Shown piece by piece: positions 1-10,323 of a stretch of 64,000 nucleotides of DNA. Under the pieces are notes generated by a model that saw only the letters and a program-made list of their open reading frames with translations, ran no database searches and was not told the origin of the DNA. Every line of letters starts with the position of its first letter. The first letter of the stretch is position 1. Both the position numbers and the translations under genes were made by a program. The stretch is from Dreissena polymorpha (lineage: Eukaryota; Mollusca; Bivalvia; Myida; Dreissenidae): NCBI RefSeq assembly GCF_020536995.1, contig NC_068366.1:18107608-18171607 (forward strand), written 5' to 3'.

Positions 1-97
1 CTTAATGTATGTCTTTACCATGTATAATTTATGTCTTTTAAAGTAGCGAACATTGAAATCGGCGATCGCCCATCGATATTAAACTTAATTGAACTAG

Positions 98-802
98 TTA
101 TTTTTTCCAAATAATCTAAACTTTTATTATGATGGAAACCACATAGAAATTGTGAATAAGTATTCGTATCTCGGTATAATATTAACATCAGGAGGTTCAT
201 TCACGGAAGCACATGGGACATTGTCTGGTCAGGCTGTTAAAGCGATATTTAAACTCAGAAAATATTTGTACAGTTGCGTTAATATCACTGTCGAACATAT
301 GTTATATCTCTTTGAAAAGATAGTTAAACCAATACTGTTTTATAGTGCTGAGGTTTGGGGATTTGCTCGAGCAACGCCGATTGAAAGAGTGCATACACAG
401 TTTTGCAAGTCTTTATTAGGTGTTAAATGTAACACTCAAAACGATTTTATTTATGGTGATCTTGGCCGAATGGATTTACATTCCCAGAGGCTTGTTTGTA
501 TTGTTAAATATTGGTTGAAGATCACTGGTTATAGTGATAGAAAATATGTGTCATGTATTTACAATACTGTGTTAAATGATATTGATTATAATCCACGTAA
601 GCAAAACTGGGCTTCACTTGTTAAAGATACATTGTGTAGCTTAGGTTTCTATCATGTATGGCTGCAACAGAGTGTTGGAAATAATAACCAGTTTATTATT
701 GCTTTTAAACAACGTGTTAAGGACATATTTGTACAGGATTGGCATAGTAGATTGGAACATTCATCTCGAGCGATATTCTATAACACTTTCTGCAATTTCC
801 AA
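98..802 (+). mobile_element. LINE alpha, RT C-terminal part (left piece)
   Basis: A reading frame open from 98 to 802 encodes the region after the polymerase core of a non-LTR reverse transcriptase. It has a YLGIILTSGGSF block, then KPILFYSAEVWG and RVHTQFCKSLLGV, as in many invertebrate LINE proteins of the jockey/CR1-like type. The frame stops being LINE alpha at codon CAA (800-802), where a second LINE begins, and resumes at 1847 in the same phase. The RT core is missing upstream or lies outside the window, so this is a 5'-truncated copy. Seen: the open frame and motifs. Known: the order of these motifs in LINE C-termini. The clade is not certain. Confidence 0.85.
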
Positions 803-1846
803 TGTCAACATGTCCGGTACTTCTATAATTGTAAATAATATCGTCAAGAAGGTTAACTCTCGACTTAAATTTTTATATAGACAACGTGATTTTTTAAATA
901 AAAGTCTTAAAAAAAGCTTATGTAATTCTTTAATACAATGTCATTTAGATTATGTATCCTCTTCGTGGTATTGTGGACTCACGAAACAGCTTAAGCACAA
1001 GTTACAAATAGTCCAAAATAAAATGGTTCGTTTTATTAACAATTCCCATTGTAGGACATCACTTGTTGTATCGCATTTTGAAGAACTTGGTTTATTGAAC
1101 GTTGAGCAAAGATGCAAGCAACTTCGGCTTAACCACATCCATAAGATTTTCTACAATAAATGTCCAAGCTATATGAAAGACAATTTTGTCAAATGTACAG
1201 ATGTCCATCAGTATGGGAATAGATCCCGATTAAATTTTTATGTACCTCAAGTTGATGGCTTTACTAGTTCTTCATTTTACTACAATGGTATTACGGATTG
1301 GAATGCATTACCCGATAATATAAAGTCCATCGAATCGAAATTTACTTTTAAGAAACTTGTTAAGACACATCTATTAAATGATATGAAGGTAGACGAGAAT
1401 TCAATGTATTTTTACTTTTAGATTTGTTTTATTTTATGTAATTCATTATTTTTTTATGTTATTTATTCGTGTCAGTGTATTATCATGTCAACTTTTGAAA
1501 GATTCACTTAATTTGTAGAAGAAATCATGTGTAGGATCATGTCGATTCTATATTAAGAACTGAAAAAAACAATATATTTATAGTCACTTATAAGATCCGT
1601 TCGACTAAATCCAGGGACCCCGTTGGAAATAAGCTTTTTCATGTTTACATGTCTAAGCTTTACGGGTTATCCTGTGTATACATCATGTCGTAATCTTATT
1701 TGGATCTGTGATAAATGGCACCATCCATGTAATGCATGTTTCTGAATATGATAATAATGCAATCTAAACGTTATTTATTGCCTTGATTGCATTGAATTGT
1801 AAATTGCTTGACACAAATATGCACAAATAAAACAAACAAACAAACA
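803..1846 (+). mobile_element. LINE beta, 5'-truncated, inserted into LINE alpha
   Basis: An open frame from 803 to 1421 encodes a different LINE C-terminus (NSRLKFLYRQRDFL, then YVSSSWYCGL, then QIVQNKMVRFINN and a W-NALPDNIK block). A stop at 1419-1421 is followed by about 400 bp of AT-rich 3' UTR and a (CAAA)n-type tail at about 1828-1849. The start at 803 coincides with the break in LINE alpha. A short target duplication would be hidden in the CAAA tail. The 5' truncation is typical of target-primed reverse transcription. Confidence 0.85.
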
Positions 1847-2625
1847 AAACCATATCTTAAACTTGTAAATGTTAAATGCTATAGGGATGCTTTTACAAAG
1901 CTACGAATGTCATCACATATATTAAATATTGAAACAGGTAGATGGAATAGAACGCCAAGGGAACAAAGGCTATGTAACAAATGTAATGAATTAGAGGACG
2001 AATTTCATTTTCTTTTTGAGTGTAAGTTATATGATAGTGTACGAGGAAAATATCTTAAGCATTATTACTACTGTCATAGACTAAATATGTTTAAAACTGT
2101 CGAGCTGATTACAAATGATAAGTGTGAAATATTACGAAACCTAGCTGTATATGTAAGCAAAGCCTTCGAACTGAGAAAAGCACATAATACAATGCAGTAA
2201 TATTTATATCGTTTATTGTATAATATACACTATAATTCACCATCAGTGTCCTGATTCACTTGCCCGTATATCAAAAATTGCAATCGTTGTGGGTGTAACT
2301 GGGGTCTCTGCATTGCAAATATATGCAGAAATACTTATCAGACATCATAAAGCCAAAGTATTAAGCGTCATACGTGTATTACATGACTACATATAAATTT
2401 TAAACTTTGCACACAGGGACTTATAAAATAAGAATCGTTTTTTACCCATGGTGATGTATACATGTTGTATAATAATAGTGGGGTAGGATCATATGCATGT
2501 AAAAGACAGATCCATTATTGGATGAAACAAGATCAATTATTTCAGTAAAGTATATTGTATATTGCAACAAAAGGATACAATCGGTGATTAATATTTTCAA
2601 TATTTTATTTTGAATCTTGAATCTT
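1847..2625 (+). mobile_element. LINE alpha, right piece: C-terminus, 3' UTR and tail
   Basis: From 1847 the frame reads KPYLKLVNVK, then LRMSSHILNIETGRWNR, then CNKC-ELEDEFHFLFEC, ending with a stop at 2198-2200. This is the zinc-knuckle-like terminal block of LINE reverse transcriptases and continues the interrupted protein in phase. About 420 bp of non-coding 3' sequence follows and ends near a duplicated TGAATCT motif (about 2611-2625), which I take as the element tail. The exact 3' boundary is inferred. Confidence 0.8.
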
Positions 2626-2803
2626 AAACCATATCAACTAAGACTAGCAATTTTAGGTATACTGAATAGATCATTTGGTAAAGGGAAAAAACTCTTCTGT
2701 TCCTTGTGAGAATGATTGGAAGAGTTAGCTTTCCTTTCTGCACTCGTTTTTCTAATAATCACCATATTTAGATGATAACGGGGTCATTGATGAAATAGTT
2801 TAC

Positions 2804-3055
2804 TCAAGTCTCATCACCTTAGAATTACTGTACTTATGTTTTCGTAATATAATATGAATATTACATCATGTTATGTGAATATTACATTAATATATGTCTA
2901 TTGAAGCCTCGTCACATTAGAATTATTGTACTTATGTTTTTCGTAATATGATATGAATGTTCAAGTCTCGTCACATTAGAATTATTGTACTTATGTTTTC
3001 GTAATATGATATGAATATTACATCATGTTATGTGAATATTACATTATTATATGTG
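2804..3055. repeat. Three-copy tandem repeat, AT-rich
   Basis: The block beginning CAAGTCTCATCACCTTAGAA recurs at 2804, about 2903 and 2960. Each copy is followed by TTGTACTTATGTTTTCGTAA and, in copies 1 and 3, by two ATTACAT-type runs. The middle copy is shortened to about 57 bp; the outer ones are about 95-100 bp. Confidence 0.85.
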
Positions 3056-3705
3056 AAGAAAATACAGTTTGTTAAAAAAAATATTTAAAAAAATAAAAAA
3101 ATATTAATTTTGAAACTGTTATTTTTACTAACACTTTTTATAGACCATGTTTTTCAAATAGAAATATTGAAATATCAAATCAATATATGCTGTGTGAGCC
3201 CGTCTAGTTGACCGTACAGATCATCGTAATGGTTTATTATTTTTCAGACAGAAGCATTTCGCTTTCAGAAAAAAATATCTGACCAAGGCATTTTCACTCT
3301 CGTTGACGAAAAGGAAACTGACACTATTTCCCGTAAAAATGTTATAAATCAATCTCCTTTTGAAGAACGTCGCTTACATCTTTAATAAATAATAAATATT
3401 TGAGTTGAGGAAAGTTGAGTCAATCTCAACTAAGATGAGTTTTGAGTTTGTTTGTGAGATCCCCTTTATACTCAGTTCTCAGCTGAGTGGAAACTCAAAT
3501 CTCATCTGCTGAGTTGAGTTTAAAACCTGAGAACGTTCGTGATACTAGGCCCTGGAGTTCCGATGCGTAGGAATTAAACCACGAGGGCGAGTGGTTTGAT
3601 AACAAGCATCGGAACGACATACCGTTGGTTATTACCAATAACTTATTAATGAAATCGTGTTAGAATCGAAATAATCCACGGGTAACCGTTGATTATTGCG
3701 GTAAT
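3056..3705. other. Non-coding stretch with TGAGTT-rich repeat
   Basis: No coding frame is supported. Between about 3396 and 3535 TTGAGTT and AACTCAA words recur in both orientations, suggesting an old interspersed repeat. The piece 3560-3700 (CCGTTGGTTATTACCAAT) resembles part of 26540-26620. Confidence 0.4.
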
Positions 3706-4860
3706 AACCACTGTGACCTTGACCTTTGACCTAGTCACCTGAAAATTAATAGGGGTCATCTGCCATTCATGATCAATGTACCTATGAAGTTTCATGATCC
3801 TAGGCCTAACATTGTTGAGTTATCATCCAGAAAGCATTTCATTGTTTTGAGGAGTCACAGTAACCTTGACCTTTGACCTAGTGACTTGAAAATCAATAGG
3901 GGTTATTGAGTTATCATCCGGAAACCATTTTACTGTTTCGAGTCACTGTGACCCTCGCTTTTGATCAAGTGACATGAAAATCAATAGGGGTCATCTGCCA
4001 GTCATAATCGATGTACCTATGAAGTTTCATGATACTAGGCCTAAGCGTTCTTGAGTTATCAACCGTAAACCATTTTACTGTTTCGCGTCACTGTGATCTT
4101 GACATTTAACCTAGTGACCTAGTGCAAGTCATGATCAATGTACCTATGAAGTTTCATTATCCTATGCCTAAGCGTTCTTGAGTTATCAGCCGGAAACCAT
4201 TTTACTGTTTTGAGTCACTGTGACATTGAACTTTGACCTAGTAACCTGAAAATCAATAGGGGTCATCTTCCAGTCATGATCAATGTACCTATGAAGTTTC
4301 ATGAAGTTTCATGATATTAGGCCAAAGCATTGTTGAGTTATCATCCGGAAACCATTTTACTTTTTCAAGTCACTGTGACCTTGACCTTTGACCAAGTGAC
4401 CTGAAAATAAATATGGGTCATCTGCCAGTCATGATCAATGTACCTATGAAGTTTAAAGATCCTAGGCTTAAGCATTGTTGAGTTATCATCCGGAAACCAT
4501 TTAACTGTTTCGATTCACTGTGACATTGAACTTTAACCTAGTGACCTGAAAATCAAAAGGGTCATCTGCCAGTCATGTTTAATGTACCTATGAAGTTTTA
4601 TGATCCTAGGCCTAAGCATTGTTGAGTTATCATCCGGAAACCATTTTACTGTTTCGAGTCACTGTGACCTTGACCGTTGACCTAGTGACCTGAAAATCTA
4701 TAGAGGTCATCTGCCAGTCTTGACCAATGTACCTATGAAGTTTCATGATCCTAGGCCTAAGCGTTCTTGAGTTATTATCCGGAAACCATTTGGTGGACGG
4801 ACCGACCGACGGACCAACATGTTGAAAACAGTATACCCCCTCTTCTTCGAAGGGGGGCAT
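3706..4860 (-). mobile_element. Cassette element F1 (hairpin head, 8 units)
   Basis: Eight tandem units begin with a CACTGTGACC-like word at 3709, 3855, 3939, 4085, 4212, 4366, 4512 and 4657. The usual period is 145-146 bp; one unit has lost about 60 bp. The element ends in a GC hairpin at 4831-4860, which read on the minus strand is ATGCCCCCCTTCGAAG followed by its complement. Just outside it the minus strand is T-rich. The opposite end (a CTTGTTT tail) is absent, so this copy is truncated near 3706. F2 at 57037 is a shorter copy with both ends. Confidence 0.85.
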
Positions 4861-5432
4861 AAATATTCAAACAACTCATTCTATCATACAATACGCAAAC
4901 ATCTGACCCGACTTCATTATTAAGTAAAGCAAAATGAATTGTCATGTAGAAATTCATGTTTTATTAGAATAAACTATATTTACTCGGAAAACAGTATTTA
5001 CTTCAATTTAAATGGTACTTATATAAACTGTGATCAAGTTATCGCATTTTGTAATAAATTTACCTACTTACAGTACATATACGCCATATCGCATTTGTTG
5101 GTATACAGACAAACGAATTATACTGAAGTTTGAGTAAGGAATAACTTTTGTATCATACCAAATCTTCCCTTAATTGAGTTATTTCAAGACCCTGCTTATT
5201 TCATGGATAAAAAGAGCTTAGTTTAAGTTTAGCAAAGTTTAATAATAACATTGCTAAATATGTTAACACAGCGTCGGCGTTGTAACTTTACACCTGGCAC
5301 CGTTTTGATTATATAAAAAATAAGCGTTTATTAGGCAGTGTGTACGAGTGTAAACTTGGTTTATGGCGGGTTCACAAAAGTAATCAAATTTGACTGAAAA
5401 CAGAATGCAAAGAACGTCTAGTTTGGCTGGCC
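4861..5432. other. Unannotated AT-rich stretch
   Basis: No recognisable gene, RNA or repeat boundary is seen. Confidence 0.3.
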
Positions 5433-7135
5433 TTAAAGGGGCAGTCCAACAGATTTCACGTTTTTGTAAATTGACAAAATTTAAAAAAAAAATTGTTTCA
5501 GATTCGCAAATTTTCGTTTTAGTTATGATATTTTTGTGGAAATAGTAATACTGACTATTTACCATGCTCTTTAATATCTATTATATGCATCTTTTGATGA
5601 TTTGAAAACCTGAAAATTATCAATCGTCGTGCGACGCGAAACGATTGAATAAATTGGAAAGTTCTGTTGTTGTCGTTTTATTTTGGGATACTATGAGGGT
5701 TGCTTATATAGGTAACAAGAAATATCTTTAAAAAAGAAATACGGCGTTGATTGTGGTTGGAGTTGGTGAGAGGTAAAGCGTTCCATGAATGAGATCAATA
5801 TAGCGAATGTCTTTTTCTGTGCAGTTCGGGATGTTACGCGGAGTTGTCGCGGCTTATTTACATTATTACATATTGCTGATCATAAATCTATAGATACAAT
5901 ACAGGAAACTAAAAGAAGAATGGAAGTAAAATTAAAACATATAAGTCAACCATCCACACGCGAATTATCCGGACATATTTAAAATAGTTATACGCGCGTT
6001 CTTCGAACAAACCTGTTTTAGTGGTTTGTCGGGCATTGCTATTTGATCCGATTATTAACAGTATCGAAAATCATCGCGCTCATGCTTAATAGATTGGTCA
6101 ATATGGTGGAATAATTCTTGTTAAATTAATCAAAAAAATATTTATCATGGTATTGTTGAAAACACATTAAGAATCTATTATTTACATGCCGTAATTATAT
6201 CGCCGAATATCTACTTTTAACATATGTCTGGTCTAAAGAAAATTCCAGTTCACCTAGTTCACGCGATAGCGTCTATATTATACAACGATTACTTTACAGG
6301 CCGAGAACTGACCCTGATACCTTGCGGGTTGGAATGCAATGCATTAAAGTAAGGTCACGCTTCCACTGCTGGAACGACGGCTTGTTTAAAACTTTATACT
6401 TTTACATGTGTAATGTTCAATTTTGAAAACAATTAAAATGGTTTGGCCAAAACGAATATCAGGATAGGGAAAAACGATAATTTTATGAACTTAAATATAC
6501 TAGTACACAGACAGCAAAATGGAAGTATTAAATTACTAAATATGAGAACATAGCCTTTAAGTACAAACGCTCTGGCGCTGACAATCATCTGAATATAAAG
6601 GGGCACACACAAACTGTATTGATGTCAAGAGTTGGGTGTAAAACTGTTCTATCCATCAAGCCTTTTCATTCGAGATAAAATTGTTTCATGCTGAACACGC
6701 AGTAAAACAATGTTACGTGCTATACTACAAAGACGCGGTCATGTTTCCAATGTTCTGGGGGATTATGCTCAAATCAGCCAATGGAATAAATGAAGTGTAT
6801 TCATTCGTGTCTAGCCGCCGGAAATTTTATTTAAATTTTATTGGACACTTACAAATGTAAGGTAAGGTGAAAAGCTGGCTTAGACAGCTACGCCGAAAAA
6901 ATACATCCGCTCTAAGCATGAGCATGGATGGTCGAGTGGTCTAGGCGGAAGACTCCAGGACTCCAGGGGTCAGTGGTTCGAGCCCTGTTGAGGGTTACTT
7001 TATTTCCTTTTTTTAAATTGTATTCTTGTTGTTTTTTTATTGGAGATTTTTAGTTTAAATGCTTAAGTTTATCAATATAAAGCATTTAATGACAAGCTTC
7101 AATACATGCCAAAATCTGTTGGACGGCCCCTTTAA
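5433..7135 (+). mobile_element. TTAA-flanked inverted-repeat element G1 with tRNA-like block
   Basis: The left end reads TTAAAGGGGCAGTCCAACAG (5433) and the right end is its near-exact inverse, CTGTTGGACGGCCCCTTTAA (ending 7135). TTAA flanks AGGGGC termini on both sides. That suits a TTAA-duplicating DNA transposon (piggyBac or Kolobok type) or a palindromic end. Sequence from 5433 to about 5730 aligns by eye with the reverse complement of 22260-22495. The two copies diverge until the tRNA-like block, so about 1.1 kb (5735-6885) is probably a secondary insertion. That interior shows no recognisable gene. Confidence 0.7.
6920..6998 (+). ncRNA. tRNA-Ser/Leu-like pol III promoter block inside G1
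   Basis: An A-box-like TGGTCGAGTGG (6929-6939) and a B-box-like GGTTCGAGCCC (6975-6985) lie at the spacing of a class II tRNA. No convincing full cloverleaf or clean acceptor stem is seen, so I read it as a SINE head or tRNA relic, not a functional tRNA gene. The same block occurs on the minus strand at 22138-22205. Confidence 0.6.
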
Positions 7136-7598
7136 CTGATATATTATATTTAAACTGTAATACCGATCTTAAAACGTTTTTACATTTTTAAAACAAATTT
7201 TTATTTTAATGATGTTTTTCAATTGGATGTTGTCGCACTGTGCCTTTATCCGCCACTGTCCTCAGTGAGCAACTACAATTATATGAATTTAAAGAACGTT
7301 TGTTCTTTATTGTGTATTTAGCGATACAGTAACTTTTATTAATAATCCCAACACACTTTCGTCTTATTCTGGTAATTGATTATATATTTACCAGTTTTCT
7401 CTATGATCACTTAAATATTGGCAAGTGTAAACCACGCATAATACAGCACATTGGCGTGTATGATACCCCACAATGTATCCTTGTAAATTCTAAATTTAAA
7501 CAGCGTAAAGTGCACACACTATTTTCCATATCGAACGCCTTTTATTAATTTACATTTTAATGTAAGAACTGCAAAAAAGCATGCTAGTGCAGGTTTTA
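7136..7598. other. Unannotated AT-rich stretch
   Basis: No supported gene or repeat. Confidence 0.3.
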
Positions 7599-8010
7599 AG
7601 GCCCGGTCACACCGAGGTAACGGATGAGAAACGTACATAAAATCATTTTATTCGTTCGTGTCCGTTCTTATACGTTTAATGTCAATTTCATATCCGGTGA
7701 ATCCGCTCTTGTTCGGCGATGTCCGGTGACATCCGTTCCGTCCGTTGGGACGTTTTGAGCATGTTCAAAATTGTCCAACGGATAAAACGGACAGAGACCT
7801 CCGTTTTATGTGCGGTCTTCATACGTTAGTTTACTGTTTGTTCGGAACTCGTGCATTACACCTCCTGTACGTATCCGGTTTATGTCCGTTAATGTCAGGT
7901 TGTCCTGGTCCACCACCGGACAACTACCGGACTAATACCAGACTTGCAACGGATTAACCGCACCGTTCCGGACCCCTAACGCATGTTCAACGGATAATAA
8001 CGGACAGCTA
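7599..8010. repeat. AACGGA/TCCGTT-rich interspersed repeat
   Basis: It begins GGCCCGGTCACACCGAG. It then contains more than ten AACGGA, CCGGAC or TCCGTT words in both orientations, thinning out after about 8010. The short open frame here (7745-7957) is made of this repeat and is not called as a gene. No matching opposite terminus was found. Confidence 0.5.
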
Positions 8011-8345
8011 ACGTATACAAAAGTGCGAGAAGTGTGGCGGAACAAACCTGTTCACATACATTTAACAGTAATTAGCCTGTGGGTTGAAGTATTATTTCAT
8101 TTTGGTACGCCTTGTGAGAAGGACCTGTGCAATGGAGTGTCGTGCTCGCATTCAATTATAGTGTCAAGCCACCCTCGTGCAGGCGCAGATTGGCCTTTTG
8201 GATGCTAATCCGGCCATGCATCGTCTTGCTCAAAATAGAGCAAGGAGACGGAGGCAGCGCAGCGTTAATACTTATCTGGTGACTGTTTTTAATACAGATT
8301 TAAAGGATTAAACTGACTACTACTACTGACGTAGGACAGAGGTGC

Positions 8346-8503
8346 AACCCATTATGCCTAGTGGACTCTCTCATCCTTCTAAATTGGATCAATTTATTTC
8401 CAAAATTAGGGATGTCTAGTATATTTATCATCATACGGCGTCTCATTTGGGTCTACGCTATTTACCAAGGCCTTTTTTCTATAAGCTAGGCATAAATGGG
8501 TTA
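8346..8503. mobile_element. MITE A, copy 1 (internally deleted)
   Basis: The ends AACCCATTATGCCTAG (8346) and CTAGGCATAAATGGGTTA (ending 8503) are inverted repeats. Inside, the sequence matches the copy at 63461-63689 in reverse orientation but is about 70 bp shorter. The right flank keeps TTAA; the left one is altered. Confidence 0.85.
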
Positions 8504-8760
8504 ATATGTTTTTCTTTATGACCCATGTATTTTAATGTTATAAAGGACATTATCGCAAAAATGTACACTGTCGTAATAAACAGTATGCTGATTATATAAG
8601 GAACTGAAGAAATGTTTTGCAACGATCCAATTTAGGTTGTTAAATTGCATAACTAAGCACTGTGAAACTCGCTTTCGTGAAATGCTAGATACCGTTACAC
8701 GCAAATGATATTTGTACCAAAGTCCACCTGCGTGTACAATACAACAAAATGCCTGATAAA

Positions 8761-9145
8761 GATTTCTGCTCTTGTTTATAGGTTGGGGTGATGTTGGTTA
8801 CAAGTATGCAACATATAAAAGCAATATGTCAAAGAATATAAGAAATATTTGGGGTAGTACGCAAACTTTAACATAGATTAATCAATAATATGCATATTCT
8901 AAGTATAAAAGGGGCCATAATTATAAAAAAAATTCTTGATAGAGTTGTCTGCTTTTGTTTAAAGTTTGGGGTCATGTTGGTAAACAAGTATGCAAAATAT
9001 GAAAGCAATATGTCAAGGGACAATGAAAATAATTGGGGTATTACGAAAACTAACATTTGCACGCTAACGAAACGGTAGGGAAACGCAGACGCCGGGATGA
9101 GTAGGATAGTACCACTATATATATTTCATATATAATAGTCGAGCT
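8761..9145 (-). mobile_element. Cassette element F10 (AGCTCGAC head)
   Basis: Two diverged direct units of about 180 bp share TTGGGGTNATGTTGGT, then AAGCAATATGTCAA and GGGGTA-TACG (8761-8880 and 8943-9060). On the minus strand the head reads AGCTCGACTATTATATATG and folds as ACTAT/ATAGT. It directly follows a run of T (TTTTTT|AGCT at 9145). No clear CTTGTTT end was found, so it is probably truncated on the low-coordinate side. Confidence 0.6.
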
Positions 9146-9187
9146 AAAAAAGGACAAAAATTGTCACAAAACCAGGATTTCAATTTG

Positions 9188-9611
9188 AAACAAGAGATGT
9201 GTTTGTCAGAAACACAATGCCTCCTAATGCGCCGCTTTTTTCTACCTTTGACCTTGAAGGAGGACCTTGACCTTTCACCACTCAAAATGTGCAGCTCCAT
9301 CATATACTCATGCATGCCAAATATCAAGTTGCTATGTTCAATATTTAAAAAGTTATTGCAAAACTTTAATGTAAGGTTACATTTTTTTATTACCTTTGAC
9401 CATGAATGATGACCTTGACCTTTCACCACTCAAAATGAGCAGCTCCATGAGAAACACATGCATGCCAAATATCAAGTCGCTATGTTCAATATTTCAAAAG
9501 TTATTGCAAAACTTTAATGTAAGGTTAAAGTTTTGGGACAGAATGACGAAGAGAAAGAAAGACAGGCAGGCCAAAAACAATATACCCCCGATCATTCGAT
9601 CCGGGGGCATT
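9188..9611 (-). mobile_element. Cassette element F9, both ends present
   Basis: Read on the minus strand, the head at 9611 is AATGCCCCCGGATCGAATG and then GATCGGGGGTAT, a long GC hairpin placed after TTTTT. Two cassettes of about 150 bp follow, each with AGGTCA half-sites and AGCTGCNCATTTTGAGTGG. The tail has GGAGGCATTG, a stem-loop TGTGTTT/AAACACA (9198-9216) and CTCTTGTTT (9196-9188). This is one of the most complete examples of the shared architecture. Confidence 0.85.
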
Positions 9612-9669
9612 AAAAAGTCTGATAAAGGGAGACAACTCAAACTGAACTGGTTGTTTAAAAATAACCTCC

Positions 9670-9905
9670 TTTGTTTCAAAATAAACTGTGTTTAGTCGTG
9701 ACAACCTTGACCTTGGAGATATTGACATACTTCTTTTGTACGACACACCGTCCCATGATGGTGAACAAATGTGCCAATGATTTTAAAATCTCACAATTAA
9801 CGACAAAATTATGGCCTGGACAAGCTTGTTGTGCCCGCCATCCAGCCCGACCGCCAACATTCGCCAATCTAATAACCAGTTGTTCTCTTCGGAAAACCTG
9901 ATTAA
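9670..9905. repeat. Fragment of another GACCTTGACC-type cassette
   Basis: It carries AACCTTGACCTTGGAGATA, then CGACACACCGTCCCATGATGG, and ends near AACCAGTTG and AAAACCTG, a pattern I recall from bivalve interspersed repeats. The overlapping open frames are repeat-derived. Boundaries are approximate. Confidence 0.5.
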
Positions 9906-10323
9906 AACACACTGAAGATTCTCAATTAAACATGTAAAATATGTCTAGTGGTGCGGGCCTTCTCCAAGAGCTTTAAGAACTGGGTCACCCCTGCATCTTT
10001 ATTGTTTTGTTTATTAAATTTGCTCACCAGTGTGTGCTGCTTTAGCATTTGCGTGTATGTTAAATCATGTAAAGGCATAGCAAAAATTAAAATGTTCTGT
10101 AGCTGATCAAAGGCCGTTGAATTCTAGTTTATTTATTCAATAATTCACTTTTCTTAATACTGTCAGATTTAATTTAGTTCCTATAAATTAAATAAATACA
10201 AAAGGGTACCCATGTTTGAAGCAAATCAGGCATATTTGCCCGTGTGTCTTTGCAAATTTCTGGGAAAAGGCCTGTGGTGTAACACCAAAACTTGCATTTT
10301 TCATAAGAATCCTCATTATTTAC
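9906..10323. other. No supported feature
   Basis: This is sequence downstream of the Tc1-like exon. I searched it on the minus strand for the expected DN-PKHTS continuation exon and did not find it. Confidence 0.3.

Noticed and set aside
4630-4957. Open frames across the F1 head (60-76 codons, minus strand)
   Set aside because: They consist of cassette and hairpin sequence, and equivalent frames appear in F2.
6920-6998. Functional tRNA-Ser or tRNA-Leu gene
   Set aside because: Only A and B boxes are convincing, the acceptor stem does not close, and the block recurs inside a repeat family.
7745-7957. 70-codon open frame
   Set aside because: Falls inside the AACGGA/TCCGTT repeat and reads its motif.
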